From Aminipila butyrica (GTDB lineage Bacteria > Bacillota > Clostridia > Peptostreptococcales > Anaerovoracaceae), in the NCBI RefSeq assembly GCF_010669305.1, contig NZ_CP048649.1, forward strand, positions 1,612,001 through 1,676,000: a stretch of 64,000 nucleotides of DNA. Reading direction: 5' to 3'. Every line of letters starts with the position of its first letter. Positions within the stretch are counted from its first letter, which is position 1. This document shows positions 51,397 through 59,052 of the stretch, in pieces. The notes beneath the pieces are model-generated. The model did not search any database. It was not told the DNA's origin and was given only the letters and a program-made list of their open reading frames with translations. A program made the translations under genes and the position numbers.

Positions 51397-52458
51397 ATGC
51401 AGGAGAAAAAAAAGAAAATTGCCGTAATTTTTGGGGGTAATTCGACAGAATACAAGGTATCGCTGCAATCAGCTGCTGCCGTTTTGCAAAATTTAGATGT
51501 GGAAAAATATGATATTGTTCCCTTGGGCATTACCAGAGGAGGGGACTGGTATCGCTATAAAGGGGAGTATGACAATATTCAAAACAACACGTGGGATGAG
51601 GATTTGAACCAGCTTGTTCCCGTGGTGGTTTCGCAGAATCGCACGTTAGGCGGGATTATTGAGATGTCTAAGGGAAAGAGCCGTGTAACAAAATTGGATT
51701 TTGCCTTCCCCATCCTACACGGAAAAAATGGTGAAGACGGCACGGTGCAAGGTCTCTTTGAGTTGGCGGGCATACAGGCAATCGGCTGCAATACGCTGTC
51801 TTCTGCCCTGTGCATGGATAAAAACAGAGCCCACAAGATGGTTAGCACCGCAGGCATTTCTATACCTAAATCCATTACCTTGAAAGGAGCCGAAAGAAAG
51901 GAAGCGCTGGAGAAGATTACTGAGCAATTGATGTACCCGGTTTTTGTGAAACCTGTCTGCGGTGGTTCCTCTTGTGGCATGACAAAAGTCTATGAGGAAA
52001 AAGATTTGCAAGAGGCTATTGAATTTGCCTTGAAACATGACGATGAAGTCATCGTGGAGGAAGAAGTTCAGGGTTTTGAAGTGGGCTGTGCGGTGTTAGG
52101 GGAAGAGTCGTTAACCATCGGACGGGTGGATGAAATAGAGTTGGATGATGTATTTTTCGATTATGAAGAAAAATACACCCAGAAAAATTCAACGATTCAT
52201 ATGCCTGCAAGAATTGATGCCCTTTGTGAAAAGAAGATACAGGAAACCGCCAAGACTATCTATAAGGTCTTGGGCTGCTCTGGCTTTGCCAGAGTGGACA
52301 TGTTCCTAACCTCATCTGGCGACATTGTATTTAATGAGGTCAATACCATCCCCGGTCTTACTGCCCACAGCAGATATCCAAATATGATGAAAGGCATTGG
52401 CTTGTCCTTTGAAGAACTGCTGGACAAGCTGATTGGGCTGTACGTTGAGCATGAATAA
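51397..52458 (+). CDS. vanG: D-alanine-D-serine ligase, VanG type
   Basis: A 353-residue ATP-grasp ligase. The start KIAVIFGGNSTEYKVSLQSA, the LHGKNGEDGTVQG loop and the C-terminal NTIPGLTAHSRYP are Ddl features. The omega-loop DYEEKYTQK and HMPARID match the VanG group more than housekeeping Ddl (EAKY type), pointing to D-Ala-D-Ser synthesis, which lowers vancomycin affinity. That specificity is from recall of family motifs, not a test. ATG 51397 follows GGGGG by seven bases. It overlaps vanXY by eight bases. Confidence 0.82.
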   Translation: MQEKKKKIAVIFGGNSTEYKVSLQSAAAVLQNLDVEKYDIVPLGITRGGDWYRYKGEYDNIQNNTWDEDLNQLVPVVVSQNRTLGGIIEMSKGKSRVTKLDFAFPILHGKNGEDGTVQGLFELAGIQAIGCNTLSSALCMDKNRAHKMVSTAGISIPKSITLKGAERKEALEKITEQLMYPVFVKPVCGGSSCGMTKVYEEKDLQEAIEFALKHDDEVIVEEEVQGFEVGCAVLGEESLTIGRVDEIELDDVFFDYEEKYTQKNSTIHMPARIDALCEKKIQETAKTIYKVLGCSGFARVDMFLTSSGDIVFNEVNTIPGLTAHSRYPNMMKGIGLSFEELLDKLIGLYVEHE

Positions 52459-53227
52459 GATCTTATTATCAACAGAGCAAATTTATAGGGGGAATTTGCT
52501 TCTTGTAAATAAAGACTTTCCGGTGAAGACTTCCGGTGAAGGTGGATTTGTGCCGGTGGATTCCAGATTCCCGGAGATATTAATCAAGAGTCAGGCGGCA
52601 AAAGCTTTTCGTTGGATATTAGAAGAAATCGGCGGCTCTAACGAAATCATTCCGGTCAGCGGATATCGTCCTTCAGCAGAACAGGAAAAAATTTATGAAA
52701 GCTCCATGGAGGAATACGGAGAACTTTTCACCAGAAAATTTGTGGCCAAGCCCTACCACAGTGAGCATCAGACTGGGCTTGCTATCGACTTGGGGGAGAA
52801 GAAAGAACACATCGATTTTATCTGTCCAGACTTTCCCTATAGAGGCATTTGTCAGCAATTTCGCAGAAGAGCTGCCCATTACGGCTTTATTCAGCGTTAT
52901 TCTGAAGAAAAGGAAGCCATTACAGGCATTGCCCACGAACCGTGGCATTTTCGCTATGTGGGTTATCCCCATTCACAGATTATCAGCAAAAAGGGCCTAG
53001 CCTTTGAAGAATATATAGCTTTCCTCAAAAGGTTTTCGGCCCATAAAAAATATGTGTTTCAGCGAAAAGGCCAGCTGCCCATTCATGTATTTTACGTGCC
53101 GGCAGATGCTTCCGGAATAACGGCAGTTTCCCTGCCAGAGCAAGGGGTTCATGAGATTTCCGGTAATAATTCAGACGGTTTTATCGTGACTCATTGGCCA
53201 GACGGTACTATTGACTTTCGAAGATGA
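52451..53227 (+). CDS. vanXY: D,D-dipeptidase/carboxypeptidase VanXY
   Basis: A 258-residue zinc peptidase that removes D-Ala-D-Ala ends so only resistant precursors remain. The zinc motif SEHQTGLAIDL (SxHxxGxAxD) lies near residue 110, and EPWHFRY gives the catalytic Glu and third His. It has no signal peptide, as expected for the cytoplasmic VanXY type. A C-terminal extension of about 70 residues follows the catalytic core. The gene that normally comes next, vanT, is absent; the convergent ylmC gene overlaps its end. Confidence 0.83.
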   Translation: MNKILLSTEQIYRGNLLLVNKDFPVKTSGEGGFVPVDSRFPEILIKSQAAKAFRWILEEIGGSNEIIPVSGYRPSAEQEKIYESSMEEYGELFTRKFVAKPYHSEHQTGLAIDLGEKKEHIDFICPDFPYRGICQQFRRRAAHYGFIQRYSEEKEAITGIAHEPWHFRYVGYPHSQIISKKGLAFEEYIAFLKRFSAHKKYVFQRKGQLPIHVFYVPADASGITAVSLPEQGVHEISGNNSDGFIVTHWPDGTIDFRR

Positions 53228-53444
53228 TAATATCATCTCCTATTTTGACAATGGAATTCCAAGGGAGCTGCATGTAGTCGTGGGTGGAGAGAAAGCTGAT
53301 TTTTGACTGGAAGTTGGGAACCAGGATGGATTTAATCCGACCGCTTTCCTTTTCAAAGAGCATTTCTGCATCCCAAAGCTGTCCGTGCCTGCTGCCGTTT
53401 CGCAAATCTACGATTTCTTTATCACCAATTTCACTTAATCGCAT
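53208..53444 (-). CDS. ylmC: YlmC/YmxH-family sporulation protein
   Basis: A 78-residue PRC-barrel protein (MRLSEIGDKEIVDLRNGSRHG at the start, PWNSIVKIGDDIIIF at the end) of the YlmC/YmxH family, linked to sporulation; the mechanism is unknown. Its minus-strand 3' end overlaps vanXY by 20 bases. GGAGG precedes the ATG. Confidence 0.88.
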   Translation of the reverse strand: MRLSEIGDKEIVDLRNGSRHGQLWDAEMLFEKESGRIKSILVPNFQSKISFLSTHDYMQLPWNSIVKIGDDIIIFESQ

Positions 53445-53484
53445 AATGAACCTCCATTTAGCAAATAATAATGATGTTCAAAGG

Positions 53485-53514
53485 GAAATAGACCGGAAAA
53501 ACCGGTCATATAAT
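53485..53514 (+). promoter_or_regulatory. tepA promoter with a perfect dyad in the spacer
   Basis: TATAAT at 53509-53514 is preceded by a perfect dyad GACCGG-AAAAA-CCGGTC (53491-53507) that fills the spacer; the -35 position (GAAATA) is poor. The dyad may be an operator or an activator site. Confidence 0.55.
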
Positions 53515-53537
53515 AGTATTTATTGAAGGAGGGTTTT

Positions 53538-54305
53538 ATGAACAATTTTGTGAACCAGGAAGAAGAAATCGACCAGGGTTCTGGGAAAAAAGAGTCGGAC
53601 AGTTCCGAAGCGAAGGAGAACATTTTAGAGCTGGGTGTAACCAATATGGTAGAGGATTTTAAGAGTGATATCTTGTGTCTGCCCATCATCGGAAGTATTG
53701 AAGGTCATACTTTTGCTTCACCTACGGACAAGACTACGAAATACGAGCATATCATACCTCAGTTGACAGCCATCGAGCAGAACGACCAGATCCAGGGATT
53801 GCTAATCATTTTAAATACAGTAGGGGGCGATGTAGAGGCCGGCTTAGCTATAGCAGAATTAATTGCCACCCTATCTAAGCCCACCGTATCATTGGTTCTG
53901 GGCGGGGGGCATAGCATCGGTATTCCACTAGCTACTGCCGCCAATTATTCTTTTATCGCCGAAAGTGCTACGATGACCCTTCATCCTATCCGCATGAGCG
54001 GCATGATTATCGGTGCAGAGCCTACCTATGACTACTTTCGAAAGATGCAGGATCGGATTATAGACTTTATCATTCGCACTTCTCACGCAGATCGGGATCA
54101 TATCGTAAGCTTGATGAATTGTACCGATAATATGTCTAACGATGTAGGCACCGTGCTGTTCAGCCACGATGCAGTGAAAGTGGGGCTGATTGAAGAGATC
54201 GGCGGACTGAGCCAGTCCCTGAACAAGCTGTATCAGATGATTGAAGAAGAGCATTGCAAAAATCAGCAGCCGGTAAAAGAAAAAGAGCTTTCAAAGAAAA
54301 AATAA
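53538..54305 (+). CDS. tepA: ClpP-fold protease TepA
   Basis: A 255-residue protein of the ClpP/SppA fold. The nucleophile segment is GGGHSIGIPLATAA and the catalytic His lies in TLHPIRMSG, matching TepA (translocation-enhancing) proteins of spore formers. An acidic Ser-rich N-terminus of about 40 residues and a Lys-rich C-terminus flank the domain. ATG 53538 follows GGAGG. Confidence 0.87.
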   Translation: MNNFVNQEEEIDQGSGKKESDSSEAKENILELGVTNMVEDFKSDILCLPIIGSIEGHTFASPTDKTTKYEHIIPQLTAIEQNDQIQGLLIILNTVGGDVEAGLAIAELIATLSKPTVSLVLGGGHSIGIPLATAANYSFIAESATMTLHPIRMSGMIIGAEPTYDYFRKMQDRIIDFIIRTSHADRDHIVSLMNCTDNMSNDVGTVLFSHDAVKVGLIEEIGGLSQSLNKLYQMIEEEHCKNQQPVKEKELSKKK

Positions 54306-54308
54306 AGA

Positions 54309-54338
54309 TTGACATTTATTTCCATAATACCTTATACT
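54309..54338 (+). promoter_or_regulatory. Promoter of the CpaE-like gene
   Basis: TTGACA (perfect) and TATACT with 18 bp between; the gene's GGAGG site lies 20 bases downstream. Confidence 0.75.
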
Positions 54339-54368
54339 GAAAAAACAATATGGTATTTGGAGGGATTT

Positions 54369-55472
54369 ATGGATATTATTACAATACTCTTTGTGTCGGC
54401 AGACGCGGCCTATGCCAAGGCGCTTGCCAGCTGTGTAACAGAAACAAGCAAAAACATGGTTTTTACTCTTTTGGATTCCCAGGCATATCTTCGCGGGAAT
54501 TTTGCTATGCCCAATTTGATACTTTTCGACTGGATGGTGCCGGAGCAGGAAGGGGAAGCTGGAGCAGGTGTTGTCCGCCTGAGCGAACGGGCTGGAGAGG
54601 CGGACCTTTTTCGCTACGATACAGCGGAAAATCTGGCAGCTCAGCTGCTGACTTTCTATAGTGCAAAGACAGGGAGGAGCTTTCCTAGACCCGTAAATGG
54701 GCCGGGGAAGCTGGTCCTTTTTTGCAGTGCTTGCGGCGGAACGGGAAAGACCTCCGTGGCCCTGGGGCTGGCAGAGGAACTAAGCCGGTTTCACGGTAAG
54801 CGGGTGCTGTATCTCAGCGGAGAAGAGGTGGAGTCCACCGGTACTTATTTTCAAGAAGAGCGTAAAAAAAGTTTGTCCAACTACTTGTATCAACTGGCAA
54901 AGCAGAAAGATTGTTGCTTCCCGTTGGAAGGCGCTGTCCTTTGCAGCAGTTACGGCGTGTTGGCTTTTTCACCTGCTGCCGGGCGGAATCCGTTAAAGGA
55001 ATTGACCATGGCGGAATGGAGCGATTTCTTAGAGGCACTACAGAAGGCTGCCCCGCTGGATTATATTTTCGTAGATGGGGATGATACATTGGGAGAAGAA
55101 GGAATCTGGCTGGCTTCTGTCTGCCAGCACATTTGTCTCGTGAGCAGGCCAGAGCAGAATCAGCGGCAAGAGCGCTATGGCCGTTACTTAGAGCACTGCT
55201 TGGGCCGTCAGGTATGGGATAAGATGATTTGGGTAGTAAATTTCGCAGAAGATGAAAACCGAGGTGAAGCTGGAAGGGAATTCATTCCAGCAGCTGAGGT
55301 CGCATGGGGAAACGGTCAGACGGTTAAGACCGTCTATGTGGAACGAGATGAGGCCAGCTTTATTCATGGGCAGAGGACAGACGGCTCAGCCTTTACAACC
55401 ATCAGTATTGAGCGAGAGTTTGGTACAGGCATGAAGCAGCTTTCGTCAGAATTAACATGGATTTTACAATAG
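54369..55472 (+). CDS. CpaE/TadZ-like ParA-family ATPase
   Basis: A 367-residue protein with a receiver-like N-terminal domain (residues about 1-100) followed by a MinD/ParA-type ATPase. Its P-loop is SACGGTGKTSVALGLA. This arrangement is typical of CpaE/TadZ, which places Tad/Flp pilus machinery at the pole. The rest of the Tad genes begin 6 kb downstream. The signalling lysine and other ParA motifs are less clear, so pilus localisation is inference from the type. ATG follows GGAGG by six bases. Confidence 0.78.
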   Translation: MDIITILFVSADAAYAKALASCVTETSKNMVFTLLDSQAYLRGNFAMPNLILFDWMVPEQEGEAGAGVVRLSERAGEADLFRYDTAENLAAQLLTFYSAKTGRSFPRPVNGPGKLVLFCSACGGTGKTSVALGLAEELSRFHGKRVLYLSGEEVESTGTYFQEERKKSLSNYLYQLAKQKDCCFPLEGAVLCSSYGVLAFSPAAGRNPLKELTMAEWSDFLEALQKAAPLDYIFVDGDDTLGEEGIWLASVCQHICLVSRPEQNQRQERYGRYLEHCLGRQVWDKMIWVVNFAEDENRGEAGREFIPAAEVAWGNGQTVKTVYVERDEASFIHGQRTDGSAFTTISIEREFGTGMKQLSSELTWILQ

Positions 55473-55576
55473 TTTAACAAGGGAACTCTTTTTACCTGGA
55501 GTGTAGAGCGGTATCCTATTTAATATAAGAGGTAATATAAAAGGATATAAATTCATACAGGCGAAAGGTGAGGGTC

Positions 55577-57271
55577 ATGGAGATGAATGGGTTTCAGGTA
55601 CTGATTACGCTGGTAGGCAGCGTTGCGGTGTTTATTTACGGGATGAACCTGATGAGCGATGGATTGCAGCGGGCAGCAGGAGAACGGATGCGGAAACTCC
55701 TAGCCTATTTTACAAAGAATCCACTGATGGGCGTTCTGGCTGGAGCACTGACGGCAGCAGTCCTGCAAAGCAGCAGTGCCACGACGGTGATGGTCATCGG
55801 CTTTGTCAGTGCCGGGTTGATGAATTTGCCTCAAGCCATCTGCATGGTGCTGGGGGCCAACATCGGGGCTACAGCAACGTCCCAGTTGATTGCCTTTCAA
55901 ATAGGAAATTACTTTTGGCTGCTGATTTTGGTGGGATTTTTGCTGCAAATCTGTATGAAAAAAGAAACCTGGATTAACGTAGGACAGGCTATATTTGCTT
56001 TCGGGTTACTGTTTTTGAGCATGAACCTCATGGGTACAGCCATGGGAGCGGTAGCGGCTTCTCCGAAAACGGGAGCTTTTTTTCTGTGGGTACAAGAGCT
56101 GCCGATTATAGGAGTGCTGGCAGGTGCGGCGGTGACTATGGCTTTCCAGAGCAGCACCGCATCCATTGCCTTGATTCAGAGCCTGGGCAGTCAGGCCGTA
56201 ATAGGCGGTGCAGCCAGTGCAGTAAGTCTTCAAAGTGCGCTGGCCATGGTGCTGGGTACAAACATCGGTACCACCATTACTGCTGCTCTGGCTTCCGTCG
56301 GGTCTACGGCCAATGCTAAGCGGACGGCAGCAGCTCATATTATCTTCAATGTGGCGGGAATGGTTTTATTTTTGATTTTTCTGCCATTGTATGTTAACTT
56401 TATTCAATTCATTTCTCCTGCTGGCCCGGAATATGACGTCTTGGCCAGACAGGTGGCAAATGGGCACATGTTCTTCAATCTGATTAACACGCTGATCTTC
56501 CTGCCTTTCCTCTGGCTTTTGGTGAAAGCAGTGGTCAAGTTGATTCCGGGCAAAGATGCGGATAAATTGCCAGCGCAGCCCCAGTACTTAGATTATAACA
56601 TCATTGAACAGCCGGTTTTCGCCATTCACTTGGCGACTAAGGAATTGCTGCGGATGGGCGGATTCGCCTTGCAGATGATTAAGGATACCAAAAAAGCTTT
56701 TATTGCCAACGATACAGACGCGGTGAAGTCGGTGTTTAAGACGGAAGCGGTAATCAATGGGCTTCAGCAGGAAACTGTCAAGTATCTGGCATCCATCTTT
56801 GCTACCGACACCTTAACCGAGCATCAGGGTAAGCTGGTATCCGGTCTTATCCATATTGCCTCCGACTTGGAGCACATTGGCGATAACTGCGTCAATATTA
56901 CAGAGTTTGCGGAAGAAAAAATGCGCAATGGCTATGAGTTTTCTGACATTGCTTGTGCAGAAATCTATGAATGCTTTGACCAGGCCAATCGTATGACCAG
57001 CACCGTTTTGAAAGCCCTGGAAGAAAGTGACGCCCACTTGGCGCAAGATTTGCTCCTGCAAGAGGAAGAAATGAACCGTACCGAGGAGCGGCTGAAAAAG
57101 CAACACATCAAACGGTTGTACGATAAGAGCTGTTCTCCAGAATTTACCGTAATGTATACAGATATTATCCATAATATTGAACGAATAGGAGATTCCTGTA
57201 AGAAAATTGCCGATGCAGTCCTATCGGATATTCAGTTTAATGAAAATAATCTGACAAATAGAGAAATTTAA
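55577..57271 (+). CDS. Na+/phosphate symporter with PhoU-like domain
   Basis: A 564-residue membrane protein. Two inverted repeats of the Na/Pi family are seen with the motifs AAVLQSSSATTVM and MAFQSSTASIAL, and about eight or nine membrane segments. The C-terminal 200 residues form a PhoU-like helical domain with two related halves. It imports phosphate with sodium. ATG 55577 follows AAGGTGAGG by about five bases. A PhoB/PhoR-type pair follows, suggesting phosphate-linked control. Confidence 0.88.
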   Translation: MEMNGFQVLITLVGSVAVFIYGMNLMSDGLQRAAGERMRKLLAYFTKNPLMGVLAGALTAAVLQSSSATTVMVIGFVSAGLMNLPQAICMVLGANIGATATSQLIAFQIGNYFWLLILVGFLLQICMKKETWINVGQAIFAFGLLFLSMNLMGTAMGAVAASPKTGAFFLWVQELPIIGVLAGAAVTMAFQSSTASIALIQSLGSQAVIGGAASAVSLQSALAMVLGTNIGTTITAALASVGSTANAKRTAAAHIIFNVAGMVLFLIFLPLYVNFIQFISPAGPEYDVLARQVANGHMFFNLINTLIFLPFLWLLVKAVVKLIPGKDADKLPAQPQYLDYNIIEQPVFAIHLATKELLRMGGFALQMIKDTKKAFIANDTDAVKSVFKTEAVINGLQQETVKYLASIFATDTLTEHQGKLVSGLIHIASDLEHIGDNCVNITEFAEEKMRNGYEFSDIACAEIYECFDQANRMTSTVLKALEESDAHLAQDLLLQEEEMNRTEERLKKQHIKRLYDKSCSPEFTVMYTDIIHNIERIGDSCKKIADAVLSDIQFNENNLTNREI

Positions 57272-57321
57272 GGGTGCGTGACACCGGTCATCTGTGTTAA
57301 AATTAAAACATAGGCTAAGCT

Positions 57322-57370
57322 AAGCTGATATGGGATAGGCAGGGGCACTTGCCTGACCGTGTATCAGCTT
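57322..57370 (+). repeat. Hairpin upstream of the PhoB/PhoR-like pair
   Basis: AAGCTGATA pairs exactly with TATCAGCTT, enclosing AGGCA/TGCCT. No T-run follows, so it is more likely a leader element than a terminator. Confidence 0.55.
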
Positions 57371-57400
57371 AAATTATATAGGCAGGGATGAAGGAACAAA

Positions 57401-58090
57401 ATGAAAAAGATACTGATCATTGAGGATGAACCCAACATCATCGAGTTGGTGGGATATAATCTGAAAAATAATGGGTATGAATATATCAGCGCCGAAGATG
57501 GGATTATGGGCATTACCTTGGTACACCGGGAGAAGCCGGATTTAATTCTGCTTGATATTATGCTGCCCGGAAAAAATGGCCATGAAATATGCAGGGAGTT
57601 GCGGGAAGATGGCAACAAAACCCCCATTATCATGCTTACTGCCAAGAGTGATGAGGTGGATAAAATTCTCGGACTGGAATTTGGTGCGGATGATTACATG
57701 ACAAAACCTTTCAGCATAAGAGAATTGATGGCTAGAATCAAGGCCGTCCTCCGGCGGTATGAGGAAAATACGTTCCGTCCGCCTAACAGCGAACACATCT
57801 TGGGACTGGACCATTTGCAGATTAATACGGACCGCCACGAGGTCACGTTGGGAGGAAAGCCTGTGGAACTGACTTTAAAAGAATTTGAGCTCTTGTGTTT
57901 CCTCATGGAAAATCGAGGTCACGTTTTTTCCAGAGATCAGCTGCTGGATAAGGTCTGGGGCATTGATTACGCAGGAGAAACCAGAACGGTAGACGTTCAT
58001 ATTCGTTATCTGAGAAAAAAATTAGGGCAGGACGACAATGAAGACAAATATATACAGACCATCCGAGGAAAGGGTTATAAGATGCGATGA
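57401..58090 (+). CDS. PhoB/PhoP-like response regulator
   Basis: A 229-residue OmpR-family regulator: receiver domain with LILLDIMLPGKNGHEI and TKPF, then a winged-helix domain ending 'IRGKGYKMR'. It is probably a phosphate-stress regulator because of the Na/Pi symporter upstream and the paired kinase downstream, but other targets are possible. It overlaps the kinase gene by four bases (ATGA). Confidence 0.87.
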   Translation: MKKILIIEDEPNIIELVGYNLKNNGYEYISAEDGIMGITLVHREKPDLILLDIMLPGKNGHEICRELREDGNKTPIIMLTAKSDEVDKILGLEFGADDYMTKPFSIRELMARIKAVLRRYEENTFRPPNSEHILGLDHLQINTDRHEVTLGGKPVELTLKEFELLCFLMENRGHVFSRDQLLDKVWGIDYAGETRTVDVHIRYLRKKLGQDDNEDKYIQTIRGKGYKMR

Positions 58091-59052
58091 AAAAGCGTTT
58101 TTTACTGGCTTCTATGGGAATCACGGTCTGCAATGTCCTGCTGCTTCTATCTGTCATATCCTATTTTGCCTATATTGAATCCAGCGGCCGGGTGGGAGCC
58201 TTCTCCTTTATGTTAAACAACCGGCATTTCGGCATGACAATGATTATTTGTGTAGCCTGCTCAGGGATTTTTTCCTTACTTATTTACAATCAACTCATGA
58301 AACCAGTGCGAAGACTTCAAGAACAGATGGTACAAACCACTGAGGAGAACAAACGGGCAGAGCAGATTCGCAGTGAATTTGTGGCCAATGTAACCCATGA
58401 ACTGAAAACGCCCCTGACCTCTATCTCTGGGTTTATTGAGACCTTGCAAGATGGCGCGGCAGAGGACCCGGAGATTCGCAGTAAGTTTATCGACATTATC
58501 GCTATTGAGACCGCCAGGCTGGAGCGTTTAATCCAGGATGTGCTGGTTCTTTCTGAAATCGAAAATAAAAAGACACCTCTGGCGGTGGGTATCATCGATA
58601 CCAGAGAATGTCTAGCCAATCTAATCTCTACCATGGAGCCTATTGCAAACAGCAAGAACATCCATCTAGAGGCCCAGCTGGCCCAAGACTGTTATATTGA
58701 GGGCAATCGGGACCGTTTTATTCAAATGATGATGAATTTAATTGAAAATGCCATTAAATATTCTAAAGAAGGCGGAGAAGGAAAGGTGCTGGTAACCTCT
58801 CGCTTGGATGCAGGGAAGGTGTACATTCAGGTTAGCGATAACGGCATCGGCATAGCAGAAGAACATTTCGGAAGACTTTTTGAGAGATTTTACCGAGTAG
58901 ATAAATCCAGAACAAAGAAGGGTGGTGGAACAGGACTAGGACTTTCAATCGTCAAGCATATTGCATTTTTGCTTCATGCAGAAGTGAATGTGAAGAGTAA
59001 GTTGGGTGAAGGCTCGACCTTTACCGTGATTTTTATCCGGAAGGAGGAATAG
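58087..59052 (+). CDS. PhoR-like sensor histidine kinase
   Basis: A 321-residue kinase with two membrane segments (residues about 5-27 and 46-66) and a very short extracellular loop. The phospho-acceptor His is in VTHELKTPLTSISGFIETL, with N box NLIENAIKYS and G boxes DNGIGI and GGGTGLGLSIV intact. It lacks a PAS domain. Next gene starts on the following base, so the antiporter is co-transcribed. Confidence 0.87.
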   Translation: MKKRFLLASMGITVCNVLLLLSVISYFAYIESSGRVGAFSFMLNNRHFGMTMIICVACSGIFSLLIYNQLMKPVRRLQEQMVQTTEENKRAEQIRSEFVANVTHELKTPLTSISGFIETLQDGAAEDPEIRSKFIDIIAIETARLERLIQDVLVLSEIENKKTPLAVGIIDTRECLANLISTMEPIANSKNIHLEAQLAQDCYIEGNRDRFIQMMMNLIENAIKYSKEGGEGKVLVTSRLDAGKVYIQVSDNGIGIAEEHFGRLFERFYRVDKSRTKKGGGTGLGLSIVKHIAFLLHAEVNVKSKLGEGSTFTVIFIRKEE

